Source of the DNA: Trichosporon coremiiforme | Taxonomy: Eukaryota; Basidiomycota; Tremellomycetes; Trichosporonales; Trichosporonaceae | Reading direction: 5' to 3' | DNA: 64,000 nt | Assembly: GCA_039545355.1 (NCBI GenBank) | Contig: BCJJ01000002.1 | Span: 1,707,518-1,771,517 of the forward strand | Shown here: in pieces, positions 1 to 10,521 of the stretch | Layout: each line of letters starts with the position of its first letter | Position numbering within the stretch: position 1 is the first letter of the stretch | The notes under the pieces: model-generated | What the model was told of the DNA's origin: nothing | Databases searched by the model: none | The model's input: the letters and a program-made list of their open reading frames with translations, nothing else | Made by a program: the position numbers and the translations under genes

Positions 1-123
1 CGCTGATAAGAAGTTCAGAGGAACGATAATAATATAAATACATCCTGGCACAGCATATGAGACAGACAGTGCGTACGGAATCTATGAGAAAATGCAATGG
101 GGAGAAGCTACTGGGAGATTGGC

Positions 124-1645
124 TTAAGCCTTGACGTCTTCAGCGGGAACGGAGACAGCGGCCGGCTCAGCGGCGGGCGCCGCCTGGTCGTCGAGTGTCG
201 TCTTCTCGAGGTTGTCGGCGAGGGTAGCGGTGTCGTCCTCCTTGTAGGGGCCCGCAGAGGAAAGGGCAGAGGTGGGCTGTTCACCGTGCTGCTTCAGCGC
301 CCAGACGATGCCATTGCCTGAGGGAGGAATCCAGACCTGACCGGCCCTGTCAATGCGCGTGCCGTCGGCGGGGACGATGCAGCAGAAGTCGGTCAGCGTG
401 GGCCAATACAGCTCGTGCTTGAACTCGTAGTTGTAGCTGCCACCGTACTCGCAGTCGAGCTGGTCCGGAGAGATGAGCTCGGTCAGCTGGGGGTTGAAGC
501 GGATCTTGTCGCGGGTGATCGGGTCCATGAACGGCCCGATACCAGAGAAGAACGCATTGATCCACCATGGCATGTTGACGACGAGACCGCGGCCCAGGCG
601 CTCAACGTAGTGGTTCTGCAGGATGTGCAGCACCTTCAGTCCGGTGCTGATCGACGGGTTCGACGACGACGTAGCACTCTTGTACTGATGAATAGGTCAG
701 TAACCGCTCAGGGGATGGAACGCCTCTGGCGAACTCACGTCAACAATAATGGCAACCTGCTCCTGTCCTTCGGGCATAAGATCGATGGCACGCTCACTAC
801 GTCGTCAGCTGGCCCAACGTCTTCGGCTGGCTAGACTCACAGGTTATAAATCAGGTGGCGAATCTGGCGGGGCGACGTCTCCGTGTTCTCGCGGCCGGGA
901 CGCATGTAGATGATGGGGCGCGCGTCCTTGTCGAATCCAGAGATGATTCTGTGCGTTGTGAGCTCAACGTCCAAACTGTGCCCGCAAGGGCAACCGTAGC
1001 GGGCGCGCAGGCGCTGGTGTGGCGCCGATCATGAGACCACCGGCGCCGCGACGCTCGGCTCCGAGACACCCGCCCGTGACGGTGCCGCACTCACATCTTG
1101 CCAGCCTCGGCCTCGACGCTGACGTCGTCCGGCGTAATGAGCTCGGGCTTGTACTCCCTACGCCACTTGATGGTCGCTTTGATGCGCTGCTTGGCGTTGT
1201 CCATCTTCCACTTGGACGCACGCATGTACCGGGGGTGCGTGCCAATGTCCTCGAGGAAACGCTTCTCCCACGGGTAGTACTCGTCCGTCTCCGGGAGGAT
1301 GAGCGTCTTGGTGTACTGTGCGCGTTAGGCGATAGCTCGGCTTGATGCGACAGCCTCGACGGTCTCGGCCGAACGAGGCCAGTGCAAACGTACCTCCTCG
1401 AGCTCCTTGATCTATGCATGTCAGCTGGTGTCCATGACGCCGTTCGCACACGAGTCACTCGTGTGCACTGTGAAGGTGAAACGCACCTGGGCGAGCTGGT
1501 CCTCGTCATAGGTCCACTTCTTGGTGGGCTTGACCCCAGGTGGAGGGACCGTGTAGAGATCGGTCGTCAGAGGCGGCTTGGCCTTGTCGACAGAGGTCGA
1601 GCTCGAGTTGGCCGAGTTGTCCTTGGAGCGGCTAAAGAATCCCAT
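124..1645 (-). CDS. Sec14-like CRAL-TRIO lipid-transfer protein
   Basis: Six exons (1645-1487, 1411-1394, 1315-1095, 948-841, 796-739, 684-124) join to a 374-residue protein. A short Ser/Lys-rich N-terminus starting MGFFSRSK is followed by a CRAL-TRIO N-terminal helical region (the YPWEKRFLEDIG and ASKWKMDNAKQRIKATIKWR segments). The lipid-binding lobe follows, with RPIIYMRPGREN, the HILQNHYVERLGR signature and the VNMPWWINAFFSGIGPF helix, then LISPDQLDCEYGG. The family carries phosphatidylinositol and other lipids between membranes; the segments resemble fungal Csr1/Sfh2 or Pdr16-type members. The C-terminal 70 residues are acidic and Ala-rich and probably disordered. The second exon is only 18 nt. 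The gene diverges from the Lon gene across about 680 nt. Family assignment is firm; the exact orthologue is not settled. Confidence 0.87.
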
Positions 1646-2323
1646 GGTGAGTTTACTGAAGTCAAGAGGATCGGAGAGTGTTCTTGGAGGTGTGCGATAT
1701 GACGACTGTGGAGAAGCCAAGATCGGGGCTGGCGTTGACGTCGCGTTACTCGAAAGATCGGAAGTCACCCCGAAAGAAAATAAATCTGGGCCACCAGAGG
1801 GGTCCGCTCGGGCAGCCTGGCTCGGCCTGGCGTCTGGCCGTTGGGCATGGCCGCCATGGCCGCCGCCGTGGGGGCCATACGATGATATAACGGCCAAGCT
1901 CCTTAAGCTCAGGGTTCCTCTAGACCCTCCACCGGCGCCTTACCTAAGGTCATCGGTGTCATCTCCCCACGTCCCTGCTTATCTCGTACACGGCGGACAA
2001 GACGGCCCTATCGGAACCAAATCGGAAAGTGGCGCACGCCTACTACGCGAGAGCCGTCTCGCCTCCGCCGCAGGCTGCGCCTAGTAAATTCCAGGCGCGC
2101 CGGCCGAATGCGATGCACAACCGGTTACTTACGCTGGCGTGCGTACGCACACAAGTGAACCCGTGAACCGGTCATTCGGGTCATGAGCTCATGAATGCAC
2201 GACTCATTCATGCATTCACGGCACACCCAGACCCAGGATCCAAAGGACCATCCTTAACAGCTCCATTGTCGCCCGACTTCACCGTCTTTGTTACTCACCT
2301 CGTCTCATCGACACCGTTCTTCC
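1646..2323. promoter_or_regulatory. Divergent promoter region, Sec14-like / Lon
   Basis: This 678-nt gap separates two divergent start codons and must hold both promoters. It has no convincing gene. Visible structure includes a tandem ATGGCCGCC stretch near 1848-1872, a perfect 14-bp palindrome at 2181-2194 and a GAATGCA/TGCATTC inverted repeat just downstream of it. No clear TATA box was recognised. Confidence 0.5.
2181..2194. repeat. Perfect 14-bp palindrome in divergent promoter
   Basis: TCATGAGCTCATGA is its own reverse complement. It lies about 130 nt before the Lon start and is followed by an inverted GAATGCA...TGCATTC pair. It could be a dimeric transcription-factor site; this is inference from symmetry alone. 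Confidence 0.4.
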
Positions 2324-5215
2324 ATGGCCAAACAGCCTTACCTCCCACCCACGCTCCCCCTCCTGCCCGTGCAGCGGCCTCATGTCCTGTACCCGTTCTT
2401 GCAGGTGCATGTGCCCCTCTCAACCGATGCCGTGAACTCAATTCTTGCCACCATCACGGAGCAGGCCGACCTCCACAAGACTGATCCGCGCGATCGAATC
2501 GTTGCTGCCGTCCCCGTCGACGACAATGATCGCCGCCTCGGCAGGTGGGCATGCGGTAAGTGCTGTTTGTGGCGTTATGCACGTCTCCGAATGCATAGCG
2601 TCTCACTCCACCGTTTTGCACGCAATGTCACTGACATTAAGCGGCTCGTATCAAGCGAGTTTACCGGAACCGAGACAAGTTTGACGAGTATCTGTGTGTT
2701 CTCGAAGGTCTGGTGAGTGACCGCCTACGACAACATCGCCCGCTCGTGATAAACTAACGTAGTCCAGACTCGTGTGCATCTGTCCCCGGGACTTCCACCG
2801 CTGATTGCCATCACGCCTCAGAACAACCTTCATGTCGCTAGCTACAGCTTACCCGTTCCTTCCCCCGCCGCCACTGTCGACCTAATGCCCGCCGCGGTCA
2901 AGCTCTTGCCTAAGGAGCTCCACGCTAAGCTCGCGGTCTTGCCTCCCACTGTCCAAGCGGATCTTCTCGCGAGCACCCTCCGCTTCCCATGGGACACGCG
3001 GGTGGAACTGCTGGGACTCCCTGACGTCGATGACCGATGCGCCCGCGTCAAGGAAGTCATGGTGTCTCTCCTGGCAGAGAAGGGGGCTTCGCTGGACGAG
3101 CCTGCGTCTACAAAAGGCAGCCAGGGCCAGGTCGCCAACTCATCTCGCCGTCCAGCTCTCAACCTTCCGAAGTCCCAGATGCCTGACGATCTCAAGCCTC
3201 TGGAGGCTGCGCTTACGCGTCGCCATGATGAGCTCTCTCCCGCAGCGGCTGAGACCCTAGTCCGTGAGCTCACTCGTCTTGCAAAGCTTCCTCCTCAAGC
3301 CGCCGAGTACGGCGTTAGCAAGACCTACTGCGAATGGCTCCTCGCTCTGCCGTGGAACCGTGTCAGCGAGGGACGCCGTATGGATCTCGAGGAAGCCCGC
3401 AAGCTCCTCGACGCGGACCACGAGGGTCTCAAGGACGTCAAGCGCCGCGTCGTCGAGTATCTCGCTGTCTACCGACTCAAGCGTGACCTTTGGGACGAGA
3501 AGCAGAAGGCTGACGAGGACGCTGCCAAAGCGCCCGAGGACAAGTCCAAGAAGATGGTCAAGGCGATCATGAGCAAGGAGGACGTGGAAAAGGCACGGGC
3601 ACAGATGGACAAGTCCGATGACGTCGCTCTCCCCGCCAACACCAAGCGCGAGGAGTCACCTGATGATGCCGCCGCGAACAAGAAGGAGGAGCTTGCGCCT
3701 CTGATCGACGACGGACCTCCTGACAATGTCTTCCGTGACAAGGCGCCCATCCTCCTCCTCGTGGGACCCCCCGGAGTCGGCAAGACCTCCATCGCCCGCT
3801 CTATCGCCAGCGCCCTTGGTCGTCGCTTCCACCGCGTTTCGCTTGGTGGAGTTCGCGACGAAGCCGAGATTCGTGGCCACCGCAGGACTTACGTCGGAGC
3901 GTTGCCCGGTGTATTTGTTCAGGCGCTTCGCAAGGTGGGCGTTTCGAACCCGGTCATCCTTCGTGAGTCACGCCCGAAAATCAACCACTAACTTTGCAGT
4001 CGACGAGATTGACAAGGTCGGCCAGTCCAACTACCACGGCGACCCCTCCGCCGCCCTGCTCGAGACGCTTGACCCCGCCCAGAACTGGTCCTTCCACGAC
4101 CACTACCTGGGTGACGTCACTGTCGACCTCAGCCAGGTCACGTTCATCGCGACTGCCAACAGTCTCGACACCATCTCCGGTCCTCTCCTCGACCGTTGCG
4201 AGGTGATTGAGTGCCCCGGTTACGTTACCGACGAGAAGCTCGCGATCGCTCGTCGTTTCCTGCTGCCGAAGCAGACTAAGGAGAACGGCCTAAGCCAGGG
4301 CGGTGTCACGACCAACGACGACGTGCTCGCTCGTGTGGTCAACGACTACACTCGCGAAGCGGGTGTCCGCTCGCTCGAACGGGAGATCGCCAAGCTCTGT
4401 CGTGCCAAGGCTGTTGAGTACTCGTCTTCTCGCGACGGTGGTCCCACCTACAACCCCGTCATCACGATCGATGACGTCCAGCGCATCCTCGGCATGGCTA
4501 AGTACGACCACGAGGTGCGCGAGCAGGGCGGCCGCCCCGGTATCGTCACTGGTCTCGCCTATATGGGATCGGGCAACGGAGGTATCCTGCTCGTCGAGTG
4601 CACGCTCATCCCCAACGGAAAGGGCCATTTGCGCCTGACGGGTCAGCTCGGGGATGTCATCAAGGAGTCGGCTGAGCTCGCAATGGCCTGGGTCAAGGCT
4701 CACGCGGCCCAGCTGGGCATCCGTGACGACCCCCTCCGCAACAACGATATTCACGTGAGTCATCCAACCAACAAATGATTGCTGACAGGTTAGCTCCATC
4801 TTCCCGCGGGTGCGGTCAAGAAGGACGGTCCTTCGGCTGGTGTCGCCATTGTTCTCGCCTTCGTCTCGCTTCTTACGGGTCGCGTCGTGCCTCCGACCAT
4901 GGGCTTCACGGGAGAGATCACTCTGCGTGGTGCCGTGACCGCTGTCGGAGGAATTCGTGAGAAGGTGCTCGGTGCTCACCGCGCTGGAATCACTCAGTGA
5001 GTTGATTAGGTTTTGTGGTACGGCCCTCAGGCAACTGACAGTTCCGTAGGGTGTGCATGCCGGGTCAAAACGAGAAGGATGCCCGCGAGCTCCCGGAGAG
5101 CACGAAGGATATGAAGATCACCTTCTACCGCACTGTCGAGGAGGCGATCGAGGAAGTGTGGGGCCGCGATTTCTGGGCTGAGCCGCCCCGCGCGACGCAC
5201 CATGCCCGTCTCTGA
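2324..5215 (+). CDS. Peroxisomal Lon protease (Lon2/Pln type)
   Basis: Six exons (2324-2555, 2642-2712, 2768-3962, 4000-4754, 4794-4996, 5050-5215) sum to 2622 nt and encode 873 residues. The order is the Lon N-terminal substrate domain, an AAA+ module with Walker [10 protein letters not shown] and LLDEIDKVG, and a C-terminal Ser-Lys protease domain. The catalytic serine is in KKDGPSAG (about residue 765) and the lysine in GGIREKVLG (about residue 808). The 43-residue spacing equals that of bacterial Lon. The protein ends in Ala-Arg-Leu, which fits the type 1 peroxisomal targeting consensus, and no mitochondrial presequence is evident at the MAKQPYLPP start. It should degrade misfolded or oxidised matrix proteins in peroxisomes. 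A Lys/Asp/Glu-rich insert lies between the N-domain and the ATPase. Confidence 0.93.
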
Positions 5216-7653
5216 GCACACCAGACGTTGATCGGGGTCAGTGCTGTGGAGTCTCGGACAGTCGCGGACGAAAAACCGCACAGAACAGGAGTCGAACGAA
5301 ATCCAAGTTGTCGCGAGTAAGAACAGAGTTTGCCATGTTGAATTGAATCAAATCTGCTACCCCGGTTTTGTAGGCGTGGTCATAATCGGATTGGTTGTAT
5401 GCATGCCCGATAAAGTCTGCTGCGATTCCGAGCTTGATTCCGGTGTTCAGAACATTAAGGGTGGATGCGTCGCCGAACGACCCGAAACGAACGGACACGG
5501 ACTGTTTTGGTCGCTGGCACGTTGGGTGTCCAAGCTTCCGAGTCTGAAGGCGGGCTTCTGCAGCCGATGGAGCAATGGAGGCGACGACTGAGTCTGGACC
5601 GCAGCTAGAGCCAGCCTAGCCAGGAAGAGGAAGAGATCGGGGGTGCTGCGTGCCCTGCAGCCCTAGGAGTGAGGCACTAAGGGGTATATTCCAGGTGGCA
5701 CACGTCAAGCGATTCGCTTGGTCAGGCTGGGAGCCGCTGGTAGGAGGCGCTCAATGGAGGCGCCGAGGGGCCGAGGGGATCCTCGTCGCAATATCGACAT
5801 GCACACTTGTGTCCAGGATGTCCTGGCGTCCTTGTCGCCAAGCGAACTCTGTTGCATGATTGTGTTAAGTTTGATGCCTTGACGGAATGCAGGGTATGTG
5901 CGTATGTGCTCGCTATGGATCTGGGCTGTGTGCTTCTCAAGGACTAAGGGTTTTCTCCCATTGAATTGGGACGCTGTGATACGCGTTCAGGCAATGCGAC
6001 GTGCAGGTCGAATTCTGGAGCCTTCTGGCCACCAAGCCTCAAGCCAAATGGGGCCGTGCACGCTATCCTACATATCCTGTGGTACTGGAGCTTGACTTGT
6101 TGAGCCAGCGTCCAGACTTTCAAGAGGGTCGTGATCGGTGACTGATGAAGTCCTAATGGCCCAGCCCAGCTCACCAGACACGACATCGGGACCTCGTAAT
6201 AGGCCGTGCGAGTTAATTCTTGAGGTCGTTGTGCGTGGGTTAGCCCAAACATGTTGAGTTTATCGAGTGCCTTATGCCTCAGCACCTCGGTTTGGTGTCC
6301 CAAAACAGCAGAATCCGGGCCGGTACTCGGCAGCAAGCGCGCTACGGAAGGCGTCATGCGCGCGCCGTGGTGTAAGCGCGAAATTCTGCTGAGTTTGGTG
6401 TGTGAACTGTAACTACATGGATCTCAGCACTCCCGGCAGGAGGCATCCAATGAGGGGTCGCGCTGTGCCTCGGAGTGTTTCAAGAATGTGGCTTGGCTCC
6501 AGGGAGGCGTGAGAGCGACGCGTCGGAAGGGGTATTTTCCGGGGTCAGCGGCCCTGTGGCGCCGTAAAGGGCCATTCAGTCACCCTGCACTGCCCGGTCG
6601 TCCCTGAAGAACACTCGCTGTGAGTGGCTCACGTTGGCGTGGGTGCGTTCAGCGTTTGAGGTCCTCCCTGCCTCTCCACGCTGGCCGCCCTCAGATGTGC
6701 GATGTGCGCGATGTGCGCTACCAAATTGACAGGAAAGGACCATAGGACGGGCTGACGGTCATCACGCCGCAGCCACACGCCCTCGACAGAAAGATGCGTG
6801 CACTGTGTACACCCCACCGCGCCCCAACGCAGCTGACCTTCTTCCATACTGATCCGGACCCGGCGCCTGCTGCGAGATCTCACACGTCTCTTCAGTCTGG
6901 CTCAGCTCGTCGTGCCCCGTACCCCGTACGCATCCGGCCACAAACCCAGGGTTGTCCTTTGGTGCACAGGGTCGACCGGTTGCTCTGAAAGACCTCAATA
7001 AAAGAGGCGTCGTGGTCATGCCCGCCGAGACCGTAGCGCCCGGTAGGCGGCGGGATACGGGCCGTATGCCCCGAATTGTCTGCGCGCATTCGCTGCAGCT
7101 GCTGCGCGGTGTTGATCTGAAGCTCTGAAGCCAGTCTGTGCTGCAATTCTAGACTACGGGGATACGGGTCCACCAACTCCTAGGCTCAAAGGGTATCCCA
7201 GAATAGTGCGAGAATTGGACAGCGAGGCGCCCAAAGCCCTAGGGAATCACTGTGGACCCGAAAGTAAACGCGTGAAAGCTTATGCGCCTGTGTGTACCCT
7301 CGACGCTTTGGGCCAGGCAATCACCCCCAATCCTCATGCAGTACCCTCATACCTTCGACTGTCTCGACGAAACTCACATACTCTCTTTCCCCCCGTCCGC
7401 ACATCAGGAGCAGCGCTCTACCTTATTTAACTAGCTCTTCCCTCCCCAGTCACTCTTTTCCCCTCGTCCATCTACCGTCTTTCGTTTCTCTATCTCCTTC
7501 TCTCTCCAGCCGACGCACGCACCAACTGGTTTGGTCAAGTCCCGGTCTCTCCTCCGCCTTCCTCCACCACCGTTGTCACACCCGCCTGTACACCTACAAT
7601 CGTTTGTCAACCATTTTCACTTTGAGAACTAGATAGAAATCAACACGACCAAC
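5216..7653. other. 2.4-kb intergenic gap
   Basis: Only short, compositionally random reading frames occur here on both strands, and I accept none. The right end is the promoter and leader of the GH128 gene: a TATTTAA-like element near 7422 followed by a strongly pyrimidine-rich tract to about 7600, as is common before highly expressed fungal genes. I see nothing recognisable in 5216-7200. Confidence 0.5.
7422..7600 (+). promoter_or_regulatory. TATA-like element and CT-rich leader of GH128 gene
   Basis: CTTATTTAAC near 7420 is followed by about 160 nt rich in C and T on the coding strand, ending shortly before the start codon at 7654. Pyrimidine-rich stretches like this typically surround transcription starts of strongly expressed fungal genes. 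Element boundaries are approximate. Confidence 0.4.
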
Positions 7654-9015
7654 ATGCGTACCGCAGCCCTCGTCTCGCTTCTCCTCGCCGTCGCTGCCGT
7701 CGACGCCCGCCCCGGCCACGGCCACGGTGTCGCTCGTCGCCACCACCGCCAGGCCGCCGTCCGCCGTGACATGCCCAAGGTCGTCACCCGTGCCGACGGC
7801 CGCAAGTGCAAGCCCCGCAACAAGCCCGCCAAGGGCCAGGATGCCAACGTCCAGGGCGGTCAGCTCGACCAGCAGGACGGCCAGCAGGATGGTGATGACT
7901 CGACTGTCACCGTCGCCCCCTCTGCTGCCTACACTCAGGTCCCGGGTGCCGACAAGGCCATCTCGTCGTCTGCCGCTGCCTCCAGCTCCGCTGGCGGTGA
8001 CAACTGGATTGGCGGCGACAACAACGACCATGGCAACAACGACCAGGCCGCTTCGTCGACTTCCTCGGCCGAGGACAACACCGCCACTGCCCCTGTCAAG
8101 GAGCACGGCTCCGGTGGTGGTCTCCCGTCAACCGGCAGTGTTGGCGGAGGCCCCGGCAAGAAGGCCGGCGTCTCGTACATCGCCCCCTCCAAGGCTTGGG
8201 ACGAGCTCAAGGACTACCTCGGCTGGTTCTCGACCTACAGCGCCACTCCCGGAGACGGCATGCCCGGTCCTGAGGGCGACGGCTCCCAGCAGCCCACTTT
8301 CGTCCCCATTCTCTGGGGTGAGGGTGACAATCCCGCTGAGCCTTCTGACGCCGACCGTCTCCAGAAGTTCAAGCAGCTCGCCCAGGCGGATGACTACGTC
8401 CGCTACGCCCAGGGCTTCTTCGAGCCCGACTGCCCCGGCTACATGTCCGCCGACATGGACGTCGACAGCGGTCTCCGCCTCTGGAACGAGATTGTCGAAC
8501 CTATGAAGAACAAGGGCACTGGCCTGATCTCGCCTTCGATGTGCAAGCAGATGGCCGAGACCTGGCTCCAGGAGTTCAAGGAGAAGGGCGGTGACTGGCA
8601 GTTCACGAACGTACACATCAACAAGCCCGACGGCAAGTCTGTCCGCGCCGAGGTGGACCAGTACCTCGACCGCTACGGCAAGGACCTCTGGGTCTCGGAG
8701 TGGGCGTGCGTTTACGACCACACCGGTCGTACCTGCGACCGCGCCGACGACAACCAGTTCTGCCCCTGTACCGACATGGGCGAGATCGAGAACTACATCA
8801 ACGGCACCGTCTACCTCTTCGAGCACCACCCGCGTATCGTCGCCCACGCCTTCTCCAACGGTGACGGCCTCGGTGACCAGTGGAAGCTCTGGGACAAGTG
8901 GGGAGGTGACCTCACCGCCACCGGCCGTCTCTACCTCAACGCCCTCCAGGCCGCCCAGGCCGGCACTCTCCAGATCCCCCAGGGATGGGAGGAGGCTTGC
9001 TCCAATCTCAACTAA
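7654..9015 (+). CDS. Secreted GH128 / Asl1-like glycoside hydrolase
   Basis: A single uninterrupted exon encodes 453 residues. It has a signal peptide (residues 1 to about 18, ending VAAVDA), a His/Arg-rich segment suggesting propeptide processing, and a low-complexity Gly/Ser/Asp linker (about 60-170). A catalytic domain resembling the glycosyl hydrolase catalytic core (Asl1-like, GH128) follows. Predicted acid/base and nucleophile glutamates are E257 in GFFEPDC, equivalent to the family's NEPD, and E349 in WVSEWAC, equivalent to the TEFA-type motif. GH128 enzymes cut beta-1,3-glucans, so a wall-remodelling or scavenging role outside the cell is expected. Cys pairs in the C-terminal half would suit a secreted, disulfide-bonded protein. 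Codon use is strongly C-biased, consistent with high expression. Substrate is inferred from the family. Confidence 0.88.
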   Translation: MRTAALVSLLLAVAAVDARPGHGHGVARRHHRQAAVRRDMPKVVTRADGRKCKPRNKPAKGQDANVQGGQLDQQDGQQDGDDSTVTVAPSAAYTQVPGADKAISSSAAASSSAGGDNWIGGDNNDHGNNDQAASSTSSAEDNTATAPVKEHGSGGGLPSTGSVGGGPGKKAGVSYIAPSKAWDELKDYLGWFSTYSATPGDGMPGPEGDGSQQPTFVPILWGEGDNPAEPSDADRLQKFKQLAQADDYVRYAQGFFEPDCPGYMSADMDVDSGLRLWNEIVEPMKNKGTGLISPSMCKQMAETWLQEFKEKGGDWQFTNVHINKPDGKSVRAEVDQYLDRYGKDLWVSEWACVYDHTGRTCDRADDNQFCPCTDMGEIENYINGTVYLFEHHPRIVAHAFSNGDGLGDQWKLWDKWGGDLTATGRLYLNALQAAQAGTLQIPQGWEEACSNLN

Positions 9016-10521
9016 GCGCGCCGTTACTGCGCACCCCGTTGAGGGGGAGGAAGAGTCGACTCGCATCCGTTCCTCTCCAATCTAAAACCCTCCAGCGCGC
9101 TCTATGATTCCCCCAAGCGTGTACCCCTCTACCACCTTGCATACCTGCATAACACTGACAATAATAGCAGTACACCTCTGTACTGTGCATTATTCCCACC
9201 TGTAGCCCCATACGTATGCACCTGGCGTGCTTCGTTGCAATGTTATATTACGACCATCATGTTTAATACCAAGGACCATTGCCATTCCCACACTGACATC
9301 AGGCAAATGCAACTGCGGATATGCGGAATACGCAGGACGCGCCGATTTTTTTCTGGTGGAGCGTGGAGCATGGAGCATGGAGCAGGGAGGAAAAAGACTG
9401 AACGAGGATGCAATGAGGCTGTAGTTGGACTAAAATGCTGCGCGATTGCAAGCAGGGCTCAGAGTGAGGATCAAGAGACCGCGACGTTGTACGGCATACG
9501 GTATGCATTCCGTTGCGTCCCGGAACACATCATGCATCGCGTCTGAGCGCGTCGGCGCTGGATAGGGCCGCTGTACCGCTACTCAGGAAGCCGGGTGGGG
9601 GATGCCAGAGAGCGGACGAGGATGACGCGGGCACACAGGCTGAAGAGCGACTGAAGCGACTGCAGGGAGGGCAAGCCAGGCAGGAGCCAGGGAGCAAGAA
9701 GGGCGCGTCGCCCGACGCGTCTGGCGCGAGGGCCATACTCAGGTACGGAAAGTTACCCGTTCTTCCTCTGGCAGCTCGAGCACACCGGCGTGAAACGATC
9801 AAGTATCTCTGCATGCACTCCGAAGCGGGCAGCAAGGAGTGGGGTAAGCTTCCGGACACCCGACATCGATACCGCGATGCGATCGGTGTGTCGTGTTTCG
9901 ACGTACCGTGGAGCTGCATGTTGAGCGCTGAGATTTTGACGAGGGCAACACCGCACCACCCACGCATCACGCATCACGTACCCGTACTACTGATGCACCT
10001 CGTTCCTCACGTCAATCGAGCAAGCTCAGTTGCACGGCATGCACGGGCCACTTTCTGGCGCTGGATTTGGGCTTGCTTTCTGTAGCTTTGCAGGTTGGAG
10101 CCTGACGCCTGAAGTACCCAAGTTACAGTGGAGGATTCGTCCCGTGCGACCTGGGCGACCTGTGACCTGTGACCATCCGGAGAGGCCGGCAAGTCCGGCC
10201 TGCGCGCCCTGGAGCTAGGAGCTTGGAGGCCAGGACTGGCACCAATTGCTCGATCCTTAGGCGATGGCTCCTTCCTGGCCGTCCTAAGCGCAAAGTTCCT
10301 GTCGGACCGTCCTGGCTGACCTGTGACCCGACCACCTAGCGGCTGTAAGCGAATACATGCGCCTGGCGCCCTTCCCTCCATTATTCGACACACCGCACCT
10401 GCACACGGCACACACACACTCACATACATCTCGTCCACACCTTCCTTTTCAATCTCATCCTTATCTCACTCGCGAACTCGCTACCTTCCCTCTCACAGCC
10501 CATAGCACCCAGGCTCCCGCC
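9016..10521. other. 1.5-kb intergenic gap
   Basis: This stretch holds the 3' flank of the GH128 gene and the promoter of the coiled-coil gene. Repeated GACCTGT units occur near 10155-10170, with a further copy near 10316. A CT/CA-rich leader (about 10375-10515) precedes the start codon at 10522. No credible gene was seen. Confidence 0.45.

Noticed and set aside
5238..5498. 86-codon minus-strand frame just downstream of Lon
   Set aside because: Overlaps the Lon 3' flank, has no recognisable domain, and no splice-linked neighbours were found.
8128..9066. 312-codon frame antisense to the GH128 gene
   Set aside because: Its Val/Leu/Gly-rich product is the expected mirror of a strongly C-biased gene; the sense strand has a signal peptide and catalytic motifs.
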